The translations under genes and the position numbers were made by a program. From the NCBI GenBank assembly GCA_016195825.1, contig JACPYV010000054.1, positions 1 to 33,804 on the forward strand: a stretch of 33,804 nucleotides of DNA, in the 5' to 3' direction. Below, one piece after another: positions 24,008-33,102 of this stretch. The stretch comes from Burkholderiales bacterium. GTDB taxonomy: Bacteria > Pseudomonadota > Gammaproteobacteria > Burkholderiales > Burkholderiaceae_C. The notes beneath the pieces are model-generated. The model searched no databases. It saw only the letters and a program-made list of their open reading frames with translations, and was not told the origin of the DNA. How positions within the stretch are numbered: position 1 is the stretch's first letter; each line of letters opens with the position of its first letter.

Positions 24008-24024
24008 ATTCATGCAAAATGAAT
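24008..24024 (+). promoter_or_regulatory. Palindrome overlapping the transcription start, candidate NO-responsive operator
   Basis: ATTCAT (24008-24013) and ATGAAT (24019-24024) form a perfect 6-bp inverted repeat with a 5-base spacer. It spans the predicted transcription start, where a repressor such as an NsrR-type protein could act. The match to the NsrR consensus is poor, so identity is open. Confidence 0.35.
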
Positions 24025-24049
24025 CTTTAATGCCAAGGAGGCAAGCGAC

Positions 24050-24337
24050 ATGAGTGCATCCATCCGCCAGATCGACGTCCGCGACATCACGCCGCGCGAG
24101 CGTCACCCGCTGATCTTCTCGACGTTCCGGGGCCTGGATGGCGCCGAGGCGATGGAGATCGTCAACGACCACGACCCCCGGCCGCTGTACTACCAGATGC
24201 AGGCCGAGCAACCGGGCCAGTTCTCTTGGGACTACGTCGAGAACGGTCCCTTCGTCTGGCGGGTACGCATCACCCGGCGTGCCGGCAACGGAGCGCACGC
24301 CCAGGGCGGCTGCTGCGGTGCCTGCGGCGGCGCCTGA
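24050..24337 (+). CDS. DUF2249 protein with Cys-rich tail
   Basis: The 95-residue cytoplasmic protein has the DUF2249 (TusA-like fold) sequence: IDVRDITPRERHPLIFSTFRGL, the VNDHDPRPLYYQMQAEQ core, and FSWDYVENGPFVWRVRI. A C-terminal GGCCGACGGA tail holds three cysteines and could bind metal or a thiol. DUF2249 genes often sit next to nitrite or NO reductase genes, but their biochemical role is not settled. It is the first gene of the NO operon, with an AAGGAGG ribosome binding site, and ends 39 bases before the qNor gene. Confidence 0.88.
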   Translation: MSASIRQIDVRDITPRERHPLIFSTFRGLDGAEAMEIVNDHDPRPLYYQMQAEQPGQFSWDYVENGPFVWRVRITRRAGNGAHAQGGCCGACGGA

Positions 24338-24376
24338 TCGCCTTCTTCGTCTTCCTTCCACCACTCAGGAAACGCC

Positions 24377-26656
24377 ATGAAATCCACCCACAGGCTGTGG
24401 CGCTGGCTCGGCCTCATCTTCGTGCTGTCGTTCGGGGCGCTCGGCTACCTCGGCTGGCAGATCCACCTCAGCGCACCCCCCATCCCCAAGGCCGTCGTGA
24501 CGACGGACGGTGAAACCCTTTACACCGGCGAGCAGATCCAGTACGGCCAGCAGGCCTGGCTGTCCGCCGGCGGCCAGCAGCTCGGCACCGTCTGGGGCCA
24601 CGGCAGCTATGTCGCGCCCGACTGGTCGGCCGACTGGCTGCACCGCGAGGCCACAACGCTGCAGGCGCTGCGCGCCGAAGAGCAGCGCCGCGCGACGCCG
24701 CAGCTGGGCGCCGCCGAGCAGGCCGCCGTCGATGCCCGCGTGAAGGCCGAGATGCGCCTGAACACCTACGACGCCGAGACCGGCGTGCTGAAGGTGTCGC
24801 CGGCGCGCGCGCAGGCCATCCGCGCCGTTGCGGCCCACTACGCGGGCCTGTTCGGCACCGACCCGGCGCTGGCCAAGCTGCGCGAGCAGTACGCGATGAC
24901 CGAGGGCGCTTTGCCCGAGGCGACCGACCGCCAGGCGCTGACCGGGTTCTTCTTCTGGGCCGCCTGGGCTACGGCGACGGACCGCCCCGGCGAGGCCGGG
25001 CTGTCCTACACCAGCAACTGGCCGCACGAGCCGCTGGTGGGCAACACCATGACCACGACCTCGGCGATGTGGTCCATGGCCAGCATCGTGCTGCTGCTGG
25101 CCGGCATCGCCGCGATGCTGTGGCTGCACGGCCGCGAGGCGCACGAGCCCGAGGCCGTTGTGCCCAAGGCCGACCCGCTGGCCGGCATCAAGGCCACGCC
25201 GTCCATGCTGGCCACACGCAAGTATTTCTTCATCGTCATCGCACTGATGCTGCTGCAGATCGGCATGGGCGTCGTCACGGCGCACTACGCGGTGGAGGGC
25301 CAGTCCTTCTTCGGCCTGCCGCTGGCGCAGATCCTGCCGTACACCATCAGCCGCACCGTGCACACGCAGATCGGCGTGTTCTGGATCGCCACCGCGTGGC
25401 TGGCCACTGGCCTGTACGTCGCGCCGCTGCTGTCGGGGCGCGAGCCGCCGCTGCAGAAACTGGGCGTGGACCTGCTGTTCTACGCGCTGGTCTTCGTCGT
25501 GTTGGGCTCCACCGTGACCGGCTGGCTGGGCACGCTGCAGCACCGCGGCGTTGACTTCAGCTTCTGGCTGGGCAACCAGGGCTTGGAATACACCAGCATG
25601 GGTCGGATCTGGCAGTACCTGCTGTTCGTCGGCCTGCTGCTGTGGGTCGTGTTGCTGGGCCGCGCACTGTGGCCGGCGCTGAAGCGCCCCTCGGAGACGC
25701 GCGGCATGATTGCCATGGTCTTCCTGTCGGCGACCTGCATCGGCGGCTTCTACGCCTCGTCGCTGGCCTGGGACCAGCACAGCCACTACTCAATGGTCGA
25801 GTACTGGCGCTGGTGGCTGGTGCACCTGTGGGTGGAGGGCTTCTTCGAGGTCTTCGCCACAGCCGTGGTTGCACTGATCTTCACCAACTTGGGCCTGGTG
25901 CGCGCCGAATCCGCCAACCGTGCCATCGTCGCCGAGACCATCGTCTTCCTGTTCGGCGGCATCCTGGGCACGCTGCACCACCTGTACTGGACCGGCACGC
26001 CCACCTCTGTCATCGCCGTGGGTGCTGTGTTCTCGGCGCTGGAAGTGGTGCCGCTGACGCTGATCGGCTTGGAAGCCTTGCAGACGTATCGCCGCTCCAA
26101 GGGCGTGGTCTGGCTGGAAGCCTACAAGTGGGTCGTCCTCAGCTTCGTGGCCGTCGGCTTCTGGAACACCGTGGGCGCCGGCCTGCTGGGCTTCGCGATC
26201 AACCCGCCGGCCTCGCTGTACTACGTGCAAGGCCTGAACATGACGGCGGCCCATGGTCACGCGGCGCTGTTTGGTGTCTACGGCATGCTGGGCATCGGCC
26301 TGATGCTGTTCTGCCTGCGAGGCCTGTTCGAGCGCAGCCTGCATGCCGACCGCCTGCTGAAGCCCGCCTTCTGGAGCCTCAACATCGGCCTGGCGATGAT
26401 GGTCTTCCTGTCGCTGCTGCCCGCCGGCATCTACCAGGCCTGGGCCAGCATGACCCAGGGCCTGTGGTTCGCCCGCTCGCCGGAGATCATCCACTCGCCG
26501 GTGATGGAGACCCTGGTCTGGATGCGCGTGCCGGGTGACATCGTGTTCGCCGCCGGCAGCGTCTGCCTGGCCGTCTACGCCTTCTTCCTGTTGCGCCGGC
26601 CCGCCGGCCGCACGCAGGCCGTGGGCGGTGTGACGGCCACCGCAGCACGCCGCTGA
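24377..26656 (+). CDS. norB: Quinol-dependent nitric oxide reductase (qNor)
   Basis: The 759-residue inner-membrane enzyme reduces NO to N2O with electrons from quinol. It has the qNor layout: a signal-anchor helix, an N-terminal periplasmic domain (about 30-230, a cytochrome c-like fold without heme motif), then twelve-odd helices of the heme-copper oxidase type. Landmarks are HTQIGVFWIATAWLATGLYVAPLL, LQHRGVDFSFWLGNQGLEY, VEYWRWWLVHLWVEGFFEVFATAVVALIF (with the conserved Glu and His) and ILGTLHHLYWTGTP. The HGHAALFGVYGMLGIGLMLFCLRGL segment also fits. No norC precedes it, consistent with the quinol type. It is the second gene of the FNR-box operon and is probably used for NO detoxification or denitrification. 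Confidence 0.94.
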   Translation: MKSTHRLWRWLGLIFVLSFGALGYLGWQIHLSAPPIPKAVVTTDGETLYTGEQIQYGQQAWLSAGGQQLGTVWGHGSYVAPDWSADWLHREATTLQALRAEEQRRATPQLGAAEQAAVDARVKAEMRLNTYDAETGVLKVSPARAQAIRAVAAHYAGLFGTDPALAKLREQYAMTEGALPEATDRQALTGFFFWAAWATATDRPGEAGLSYTSNWPHEPLVGNTMTTTSAMWSMASIVLLLAGIAAMLWLHGREAHEPEAVVPKADPLAGIKATPSMLATRKYFFIVIALMLLQIGMGVVTAHYAVEGQSFFGLPLAQILPYTISRTVHTQIGVFWIATAWLATGLYVAPLLSGREPPLQKLGVDLLFYALVFVVLGSTVTGWLGTLQHRGVDFSFWLGNQGLEYTSMGRIWQYLLFVGLLLWVVLLGRALWPALKRPSETRGMIAMVFLSATCIGGFYASSLAWDQHSHYSMVEYWRWWLVHLWVEGFFEVFATAVVALIFTNLGLVRAESANRAIVAETIVFLFGGILGTLHHLYWTGTPTSVIAVGAVFSALEVVPLTLIGLEALQTYRRSKGVVWLEAYKWVVLSFVAVGFWNTVGAGLLGFAINPPASLYYVQGLNMTAAHGHAALFGVYGMLGIGLMLFCLRGLFERSLHADRLLKPAFWSLNIGLAMMVFLSLLPAGIYQAWASMTQGLWFARSPEIIHSPVMETLVWMRVPGDIVFAAGSVCLAVYAFFLLRRPAGRTQAVGGVTATAARR

Positions 26657-26673
26657 TCGAGGAGGTTCGCGCC

Positions 26674-27039
26674 ATGACGTCCGACGGCCCCAACGCAGAC
26701 GATCGCCATGCGGCAACGGGCTTTGCGTACACGGGGCCCGAAGCGTTACGCGAGCCCATCGAGCAGGCGTTGCGCCGCGTCATCGACCCCGAGATCGCGC
26801 TGAGCATCGTCGATGTGGGCCTGATCTACGCGGTCGACATCGTGGCCCAGCGCCTGCACCTGCGCATGACGATGACGTCGGCCGCCTGCCCGGTGGCCGA
26901 CGTCATCCTCGACGACATCGACACCGAACTGGACCGCGTGCTGCCTGAAGGCATGCAGGTCGAACTCGAGATGGTCTGGGACCCACCCTGGACCCCCGAG
27001 CGCCTCAGCCCTGAGGCGCGCATCTTCATGGGCTGGTAG
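26674..27039 (+). CDS. MIP18/DUF59-family iron-sulfur assembly-type protein
   Basis: The 121-residue cytoplasmic protein carries the DUF59 (MIP18, PaaD, SufT) pattern: VIDPEIALSIVDVGLIYAVDI, followed by LRMTMTSAACPVADVILDDI with the conserved Cys, and PPWTPERLSPEARIFMGW at the end. Family members help insert or repair iron-sulfur clusters. In this operon it may repair clusters damaged by NO (inference). AGGAGG lies 9 bases before the ATG. The next gene begins 4 bases after its stop. Confidence 0.88.
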   Translation: MTSDGPNADDRHAATGFAYTGPEALREPIEQALRRVIDPEIALSIVDVGLIYAVDIVAQRLHLRMTMTSAACPVADVILDDIDTELDRVLPEGMQVELEMVWDPPWTPERLSPEARIFMGW

Positions 27040-27043
27040 CGGC

Positions 27044-28144
27044 ATGCCGCGCAGCCCTGCTACCGCCGCCCGCCGCATCCGGCCGGCGGCGGTGCTTCTT
27101 TTCCTACTGCCGATCGCCGCGGCACTGCTGACCGGCCTAGCCGGCGGCCTGCTGCGTGCTGGCGTGCCGCTGCCCCAGCGCCTGATGGGCGGCTGGGCCG
27201 GGCCTGCGGTGAGCGGCCACGCCTTCCTGATGATCTGCGGCTTCATGGGCACGGTCATCGGGCTGGAGCGCGCGGTGGCGCTGCGTCACCGCGCGGCGTT
27301 GCTGGGGCCGCTGGCCTCGGCGCTGGCCGCGCTGGCCTGGCTCGGCGGTGCAGCCGGCGTGGCGCAGGGCCTGGCGCTCGCGGCCGGCACCAGCTTCGTC
27401 GTCGTCAATGCCTGGCTGTGGCGCCGCCAGCCGGTGGCGCATACGTCGCTGCTGGGCATCGCGGCGCTGGCCTGGCTGGCCGGGCTGGCACTTCACGCGC
27501 TGCGAGCGCCCGTCGCCGCCGTGTTGGCGGCCTGGTTCGCCTTCCTCGTGTTGACCATCGCAGCCGAGCGGCTGGAGATGACGCGCCTGATGCGCCACCA
27601 CGCCGCCGCCGCGCCGGTGCTGGCTGCCATCGTCGCTGCTCTTCTTCTGGGCGCGGCGCTGTCGCTGGCCGAGCCGGCCTGGGGCGGGCTGGTCTACGGC
27701 GCTGCGCTCGTGGCGCTGGCGGCCTGGCTGTTCGCCTGTGACATCGCGCGGCGCACCGTGCGCGCCCATGGCCTGAGCCGCTACATGGCCGTCTGCCTGC
27801 TGCTGGGCTACGGCTGGCTGGCGCTGGCAGGCCTGGCCTGGGCTGCCAACGCTTGGGGCTGGCCCGCGCGCGACGCCGCCCTGCACGCGCTGGCGCTGGG
27901 CTTCGTCTTCAGCATGGTGCTGGGGCATGCGCCGGTCATCCTGCCGGCGCTGGCGCGCGTCAAGCTGGCCTTCGGGCCGGCGTTCTATGCGCCGCTGGCA
28001 CTGCTGCACGGCTCGCTGGTGTTGCGCCTGTTCGTGCCGGGCGGGCAGGCGCCGGGCTCGGCCGGCAATGCGCTGGCGCTTGCGGTGTTCGTTGCCACGG
28101 TACTGCACGCGGCGTGGCGCTGGCGCAGGACGCCAGCGGCCTAG
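27044..28144 (+). CDS. Polytopic membrane protein, NnrS-like
   Basis: The 366-residue protein has about 12 predicted hydrophobic helices ([23 protein letters not shown] and [22 protein letters not shown] at the start). Late on, the segment [33 protein letters not shown] resembles the conserved His-containing part of NnrS, a heme- and copper-containing membrane protein that protects against NO. I assign it only loosely to that family. It is the last gene of the NO operon, 4 bases after the MIP18 gene, and shares a CTAG at its stop with the convergent epimerase gene. Confidence 0.65.
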   Translation: MPRSPATAARRIRPAAVLLFLLPIAAALLTGLAGGLLRAGVPLPQRLMGGWAGPAVSGHAFLMICGFMGTVIGLERAVALRHRAALLGPLASALAALAWLGGAAGVAQGLALAAGTSFVVVNAWLWRRQPVAHTSLLGIAALAWLAGLALHALRAPVAAVLAAWFAFLVLTIAAERLEMTRLMRHHAAAAPVLAAIVAALLLGAALSLAEPAWGGLVYGAALVALAAWLFACDIARRTVRAHGLSRYMAVCLLLGYGWLALAGLAWAANAWGWPARDAALHALALGFVFSMVLGHAPVILPALARVKLAFGPAFYAPLALLHGSLVLRLFVPGGQAPGSAGNALALAVFVATVLHAAWRWRRTPAA

Positions 28145-29091
28145 GCAGGTTGCAGCCCCCAGCCGAAGGGATCGGCCGGGTCGATCAGCAACGTGGCCTC
28201 GGCACTGACGAAGGCCTGGCCGCGGATGGTCGGGATCAGTGCGTCGCCGACCTGTTCGTACCAGCCCTCGAAGATGCTGCCGATGACGCTGGCCTGCCGC
28301 CAGACCTGGCCTGGCGCCAGCTCTCCCCGCGCGGCCAGTGCCGCCAGCTTGGCGCTGGTGCCGGTGCCGCAGGGCGAGCGGTCGTACTCGCGGCCAGGGC
28401 ACAGCACGAAGCTGCGGCTGTCGGCGCCCGCGTTGTCGTCGGCGAACAGTTCAATGTGGTCGATGACTGCGCCATCCGCGCCACGGTGGCCCTGGGCCAG
28501 AAGCGCCTGGGCGATGCCGTCGGCGTAGTCAGTCAGTGCCGCAACGCGCCCGGGCGCGATCTGCTGGCCGTGGTCGGCGCACAGGAAGAACCAGTTGCCG
28601 CCCCAGGCGACGTCGCCGGTGACGGATTGGCCCGAGGGCAGCGTCACCGCCACATCTGCGGCCAGTCGGTAGGCCGGCACGTTGCGCACGCTGACCCGTC
28701 CGTCGTCGTGCAGCGTGGCGCGCACATCGCCCACCGGCGTCTCGATGACGTGCTCGCCCGGCGCGATGCGACCCAGGTGGGCCAGCGTGGCGACCAGGCC
28801 GATGGTGCCGTGGCCGCACATGCCCAAATAGCCAGTGTTGTTGAAGAAGATGACTCCGGCCGTGTGCGCCGGGTCCTGTGGCGCGCAGAGCAGGGCGCCG
28901 ACGAGGACGGCGCTGCCACGCGGCTCCAGCAGCGTGGCGCGGCGGTAGCGGTCGTGCTCGCGGGCAAGCCGCTCGCGCCGTTCGGCCATCGAGCCCGTGC
29001 CCAGGTCAGGGAAGCCGTCGACGACCACGCGCGTGGGCTCGCCACCGGTGTGCGAGTCAATGATCAGGATGCGCTGCATGGGTGCCGTCAT
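28141..29091 (-). CDS. 4-hydroxyproline epimerase (proline racemase family)
   Basis: The 316-residue enzyme interconverts trans-4-hydroxy-L-proline and cis-4-hydroxy-D-proline by a two-base mechanism. Both active-site cysteines are present: C92 in GMCGHGTIG and C241 in [11 protein letters not shown]. The N-terminus [13 protein letters not shown] is typical of the family. ATG 29091 is chosen because it overlaps the upstream gene's TGA as ATGA; an open frame extends five codons further. Its partner, a DHDPS-family deaminase, supports the hydroxyproline role over plain proline racemase. No D-hydroxyproline dehydrogenase gene is in the window; it must lie elsewhere. Confidence 0.9.
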   Translation of the reverse strand: MTAPMQRILIIDSHTGGEPTRVVVDGFPDLGTGSMAERRERLAREHDRYRRATLLEPRGSAVLVGALLCAPQDPAHTAGVIFFNNTGYLGMCGHGTIGLVATLAHLGRIAPGEHVIETPVGDVRATLHDDGRVSVRNVPAYRLAADVAVTLPSGQSVTGDVAWGGNWFFLCADHGQQIAPGRVAALTDYADGIAQALLAQGHRGADGAVIDHIELFADDNAGADSRSFVLCPGREYDRSPCGTGTSAKLAALAARGELAPGQVWRQASVIGSIFEGWYEQVGDALIPTIRGQAFVSAEATLLIDPADPFGWGLQPA

Positions 29092-30011
29092 GGCTGGGAC
29101 TGCCACTGCGCCGGCCGGGTTGCCAGTGCCTTCGCCACCAGGGTTTCGACCCGCTCGCGCTCCGCGCCTACCAGCGGCAGCCGCGGGCGGCGCATGTGCT
29201 CCGTGCCCACGCCCACCAGCACGTCGATGAGCTTGAGGTTCTGCACCAGCTTCGTGGACACGTCCAGGTGCAGCAGCGGCGTCATCCAGCGGTAGATGGC
29301 ACGCGCCTCGTCCCAGCGGCCGGCCTGCATCAGGTCGAAGAGAGCCACCGTTTCGCGCGGGAAGGCGCAGCCCACGCCGGCCAGCAGGCCGTCGCAGCCC
29401 AGCGCCAGGCCTTCGAAGGCCAGGTCGTCCACGCCCATGAAGAGCTGGTAACGGTCGCCCAGCAGGTTGCGCAGGTCAGTGATGCGGGTCACGTCGCCGC
29501 TGCTCTCCTTGATGGCGGCGATGTGTTCACTGTGTGGGCCCTGGGCCAGCTCGGCGAAGTGCTCGGGCTTGAGGTCCACCCGGTAGGCTACCGGGTTGTT
29601 GTAGACCATCAGCGGGCGCTGTGCGGCGGCGGCGTAGGCGCGCACATTGGCCATGGCCTCGCGCGCATCGGCCACGTAGATGACCGAGGGCATGACCATA
29701 TAGCCGGCGACGCCCAGCGCGTTGGCGCCCTCGATGAAGCGCAGCGCCTCGCGCGTGCTGGTCTCGGACACGGTGGCCAGAACAGGCACGCGGCCTGCCG
29801 CCGCGTCCAGCGCGCAGCGGGCGACGGCCAGCTTCTCGTCCAGCGCCAGCGTGCTGGCCTCGCCCAGCGAGCCGCAGCAGACGACACCGTGGATGCCGTT
29901 GCGGATCTGGAAGTCGATGTGGCGCGCCGTGCCGGCGAAGTCCAGACTTTCGTCGGAGTGGAACTTGGTGGTGACGGCGGGGAAGACGCCGCGCCAGGGG
30001 AAGGTCTGCAT
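29088..30011 (-). CDS. DHDPS-family deaminase, probably 1-pyrroline-4-hydroxy-2-carboxylate deaminase
   Basis: The 307-residue TIM-barrel enzyme is in the dihydrodipicolinate synthase / N-acetylneuraminate lyase family. It has the Schiff-base lysine K168 in AAIKESSGD and Y137 in MVYNNP, with GSLGEASTL for carboxylate binding. Next to a hydroxyproline epimerase, the expected reaction is deamination of 1-pyrroline-4-hydroxy-2-carboxylate to alpha-ketoglutarate semialdehyde. I chose ATG 30011 ([10 protein letters not shown]), which has AGGAG at good spacing; ten residues further are open but not conserved. A hairpin that covers the ribosome binding site is noted at 30015-30039. Confidence 0.88.
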   Translation of the reverse strand: MQTFPWRGVFPAVTTKFHSDESLDFAGTARHIDFQIRNGIHGVVCCGSLGEASTLALDEKLAVARCALDAAAGRVPVLATVSETSTREALRFIEGANALGVAGYMVMPSVIYVADAREAMANVRAYAAAAQRPLMVYNNPVAYRVDLKPEHFAELAQGPHSEHIAAIKESSGDVTRITDLRNLLGDRYQLFMGVDDLAFEGLALGCDGLLAGVGCAFPRETVALFDLMQAGRWDEARAIYRWMTPLLHLDVSTKLVQNLKLIDVLVGVGTEHMRRPRLPLVGAERERVETLVAKALATRPAQWQSQP

Positions 30012-30014
30012 CGT

Positions 30015-30039
30015 GGGGACTCCTGCGCTGTGGAGCCCC
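30015..30039 (-). promoter_or_regulatory. Imperfect hairpin covering the deaminase ribosome binding site
   Basis: On the minus strand GGGGCTCC (30032-30039) can pair with GGAGTCCCC (30015-30023), leaving one bulged base and an 8-base loop. The GGAG Shine-Dalgarno sits in the second arm. Folding would lower translation of the deaminase gene. This could be chance in GC-rich DNA. Confidence 0.3.
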
Positions 30040-30081
30040 ATGTTCGCTCAAGCGGGGCCTGCCGCTGTCGTGTGAACAGGC

Positions 30082-31830
30082 CTAGAAGCTCGTCCAGTCG
30101 TCGTCGGCCGCTGCCGTTGTTGCGGCTCCAACTGCCGGCCGGGGGGCAGCCGGCGTGCGCGGCGCAGCGGCCGCAGCGGCGGCTGCGGGTCGGGGCTTCA
30201 CAGCCGCCGCTTTCGCGATCACGGGCGCGCGCGATTTGGTGGCCTTGGTGACCTTGGCGGCAACGGGCCTGGGCGCAGCCGTGGCTTCGAGCTTGAAGGC
30301 CGAGACCGTCGCGGCGAGCTGCTGCGCCTGGGCTTGCAGGCTTTCGGCCGCGGCGGCGCTTTCCTCGACCAGGGCGGCGTTCTGCTGCGTGACCTGGTCC
30401 AGTTGGTTCACAGCCTCGCCGATCTGGCCGATGCCCTTGCTCTGCTCGCCGCTGGCCGCACTGATCTCGCTGATCAGATCGGCCACGCGCCTCACCTGGC
30501 TGACGACGTCGTCCATGGTGCGGCCGGCCTCGCCGACCAGCGTGTTGCCAGCCTCCACGCGCTCGACGCTGGCGCCGATCAAGGCCTTGATCTCGCGCGC
30601 CGCTTCCGCGCTGCGCTGGGCCAGCAGGCGCACCTCGCCGGCCACCACGGCAAAGCCGCGGCCCTGCTCGCCGGCCCGCGCTGCCTCCACCGCGGCGTTC
30701 AACGCCAGGATGTTGGTCTGGAAGGCAATGCCGTCGATGGTGCCGATGATGTCGGCGATCCGCTTGGAGCTGGTGGTGATCTGCTCCATCGTGTCGACCA
30801 CCTGGCCCATGACCTGGCCACCACTCTCGGCCACGCGCGCCGCGCTGGTGGCCAGCTGGGCGGCCTGGCGGGCGGTGTCGTTGTTGTGGTTGACGGTCGC
30901 ACTCAGCTCCTCCATGGAGGCCGCCGTCTCCTGCAGGTTGCTGGCCTGCTGTTCGGTGCGCTGGCTCAGGTCGGCATTGCCCTGGGCGATCTGGCCGCTG
31001 GCCGTGGCCACGCTGTCGGCGTTGCCGCGCACGGCGCCCACGATGCCCACCAGCGAATCGTTCATGCGCTGCAGTGCGCCCAGCAACTGGCCGGCCTCGT
31101 CCTTGCGGTCGGTGGCCAGGCGCAGGCGCAAGTCGCCACCGGCCACGGTTTCGGCAGCGTCGACGGCCTGCTGGATGGGCGTCACCACCGAGCGCGTGAT
31201 CAGCAGCGCCATCGCCGCACCGATGGCGATGGCGGCCGCGGCGGCCACCACCACGGCGATGGCGGCGAAGTCCACCGTGTCGTCGGCCGTCTTGGCCGCG
31301 GCTTGCATCAGCTCCTTCTGGAAGTCGACCAGCGTCTCCAGTGCCTTGAAGTACTGGGACTGCAGGTTCTGGGTCTCACCGAGAAGCAGGTCGCGTGCCG
31401 ACTCGGTCTCGTCCTTCAGCCCCAGATCGATGACCTTGCGCACAGAGCCCACGAACGGGGCGCGTGCCTGCACCGCCGCAGCCAACAGCTGGCGGCCGCG
31501 CTCGGCCTTGATGCTGGCATCGAGCTTCTCGAACAGCTCCGCATTCGCCTTGGCCACCGAATCGACGACCGCCAGCTCCTTGCGCCTGCCGTCGGCGTTG
31601 GGCAGCAGCAGCACGTTGCGCGCCGCCTGTGCCGTCAGGTTGACGTTGTCCTTGATCTGTTCGAGCTGCTGCACCTTGACCAGGCGGTCTTCGACCATCA
31701 TGGCCAGCTCGTCGTTGACCTGGATCAGCGCCGTGCGCGCATAGGCGGCCAGCAGCACCGTGAACGCGATGGAGATCGCGAATGCAAAGCCGAGGCGCCG
31801 GCCTATGCGCAGGTTGGTGAGGACGTTCAT
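30082..31830 (-). CDS. Methyl-accepting chemotaxis protein
   Basis: The 582-residue transmembrane chemoreceptor has a first helix (about 12-30), a periplasmic four-helix-bundle sensor (about 35-185), and a second helix (about 190-215). A HAMP domain (about 215-270) and a long signalling coiled coil follow, with the invariant hairpin tip [37 protein letters not shown]. After a Pro/Ala-rich linker it ends DDDWTSF, which fits the WxxF type tail used to tether CheR/CheB. I chose ATG 31830 ([10 protein letters not shown]), which follows GGGAGAACC. Signal unknown; the hydroxyproline genes 70 bases downstream make an amino-acid ligand conceivable. Confidence 0.93.
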   Translation of the reverse strand: MNVLTNLRIGRRLGFAFAISIAFTVLLAAYARTALIQVNDELAMMVEDRLVKVQQLEQIKDNVNLTAQAARNVLLLPNADGRRKELAVVDSVAKANAELFEKLDASIKAERGRQLLAAAVQARAPFVGSVRKVIDLGLKDETESARDLLLGETQNLQSQYFKALETLVDFQKELMQAAAKTADDTVDFAAIAVVVAAAAAIAIGAAMALLITRSVVTPIQQAVDAAETVAGGDLRLRLATDRKDEAGQLLGALQRMNDSLVGIVGAVRGNADSVATASGQIAQGNADLSQRTEQQASNLQETAASMEELSATVNHNNDTARQAAQLATSAARVAESGGQVMGQVVDTMEQITTSSKRIADIIGTIDGIAFQTNILALNAAVEAARAGEQGRGFAVVAGEVRLLAQRSAEAAREIKALIGASVERVEAGNTLVGEAGRTMDDVVSQVRRVADLISEISAASGEQSKGIGQIGEAVNQLDQVTQQNAALVEESAAAAESLQAQAQQLAATVSAFKLEATAAPRPVAAKVTKATKSRAPVIAKAAAVKPRPAAAAAAAAPRTPAAPRPAVGAATTAAADDDWTSF

Positions 31831-31996
31831 GCATGGTTCTCCCTGGGTTTGTCGGGTCGTAACGCTTCGGTCGCACAGCAGGTCAGGCATCATGGCCTTG
31901 CAGGGGTGCGCTGGGTGCGCGTCTGTGTCATTCTTTTGAGGTGGCGCAAGGCCGGTTTGTGCAGTAGGGCCGCAGCGTCTGCAACGGAGTACGGGC

Positions 31997-32572
31997 ATGG
32001 GAAGTGATGTGAGTCTGAGCAACCGAGTTCTTGCCCTGGTGGCCCAGCCGCCGCAGCCGGATTGCGTGCCCAGTGCCCGCCCGGGCGATGCGGCAGCGCG
32101 TGCCATCGACAGCGCGGCAAACAAGGCTGCGCTGGCCGCGGGCGCGCTGGCTTTGCCGGCCGGGCCGCTGGGCTGGGCCACCATCCTGCCCGAGATGACG
32201 GCGGTCTGGCACATCCAGCGCCAGCTGGTCGCGGACATCGCGGCGCTCTACGGCCGCAGTGCCGAGCTGGGTCCCGCTCAGATGCTGTGGTGCCTGTTCC
32301 GCCACACGGCCGCGCAGGCGCTGCGCGACCTGACGGTGCGGGTGGGCGAGCGCGTCATCGTGCGGCCGGCCGCGCAGGCGCTGCTGCAGCGGGCTGCCGC
32401 AGCCGTGGGCATGCACCTGGGCAAGCAGGCCGCCAGTCGGGCGCTGTCGCGTTGGGTGCCGCTGGTCGGCGCGGCAGGCGTGGGCGCCTATGCTTGGTGG
32501 GACACGCGCCAGGTCGGGCGCGCGGCGCTGCAGTTGTTCGAGCGCGAACAAGTCATCGACAACCCTGTGTAG
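31997..32572 (+). CDS. EcsC-like hydrophobic protein
   Basis: The 191-residue protein carries [46 protein letters not shown], which resembles the core of EcsC-family proteins, and a second hydrophobic segment ([18 protein letters not shown]) near the end. Function is unknown; EcsC-type proteins are peripheral or integral membrane proteins. GGAG 10 bases before the ATG supports the start. It is divergent from the chemoreceptor gene and followed 32 bases later by an exonuclease gene in the same direction. Confidence 0.6.
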   Translation: MGSDVSLSNRVLALVAQPPQPDCVPSARPGDAAARAIDSAANKAALAAGALALPAGPLGWATILPEMTAVWHIQRQLVADIAALYGRSAELGPAQMLWCLFRHTAAQALRDLTVRVGERVIVRPAAQALLQRAAAAVGMHLGKQAASRALSRWVPLVGAAGVGAYAWWDTRQVGRAALQLFEREQVIDNPV

Positions 32573-32604
32573 CTTTCTGTATCCGGCCTGACAAACTCGG
32601 CGGC

Positions 32605-33102
32605 ATGCAGCCGCTGCCCGCCATCCTCGACGTCGAAGCCTCCGGCTTTGGCCGCGGCAGCTATCCCATCGAGGTGGGCTTCGTGTCGGCGGACGGTGCG
32701 TTGTTCTGCGGCCTGATCCGCCCCGAGCCCGACTGGCTGCACTGGGACGACGCCGCCGAGGCCTTGCATGGCATCAGCCGCGAGCTGCTGCAGACCCACG
32801 GTCGCCCGGCGCGGTGGATGGCCGAGCAGATCAACGTGAGGCTGCGCGGCCAGACGGTCTACTGCGACGGCTGGGGCCAGGACTACCCCTGGCTGGCGCG
32901 GCTCTACGACGCCGCTGGCCTGCAGCCCAGCTTCCGCCTGGACGACCTGCGCCGCCTGCTCAACGAGCAGGAGGCCCAGCGCTGGCGCGGCGTGACCGAG
33001 GCCGTGCGCCAGCGTCAGCAGCTGACCCGCCACCGCGCCAGCAGCGACGCGCGCGTGCTACAGCTGGCGCTGGACGCGATCAAGAACGGCGTCGCCGCTT
33101 AG
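32605..33102 (+). CDS. DEDDh-type 3'-5' exonuclease (DnaQ-like)
   Basis: The 165-residue protein has the DEDDh exonuclease signature. Motif I is LDVEASG (D9, E11), motif II is around YCDGWGQDYPW, and motif III HRASSDA gives His and Asp near the C-terminus. Members cut single-stranded DNA or short RNA using two metal ions. The ATG at 32605 is chosen because 32062, the longer open frame, overlaps the EcsC-like gene in another frame. Its stop overlaps that of the convergent diguanylate cyclase by three bases. Confidence 0.85.
   Translation: MQPLPAILDVEASGFGRGSYPIEVGFVSADGALFCGLIRPEPDWLHWDDAAEALHGISRELLQTHGRPARWMAEQINVRLRGQTVYCDGWGQDYPWLARLYDAAGLQPSFRLDDLRRLLNEQEAQRWRGVTEAVRQRQQLTRHRASSDARVLQLALDAIKNGVAA

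Noticed and set aside
23853..24017. N-terminal extension of the cyclopropane synthase frame
   Set aside because: It would cover the FNR-type box and the -10 of the divergent operon, and E. coli Cfa homology begins only after the Met at 23852.
31831..32238. A 136-codon N-terminal extension of the chemoreceptor frame
   Set aside because: It overlaps the divergent EcsC-like gene and lacks receptor homology; a good start with GGGAGAACC exists at 31830.
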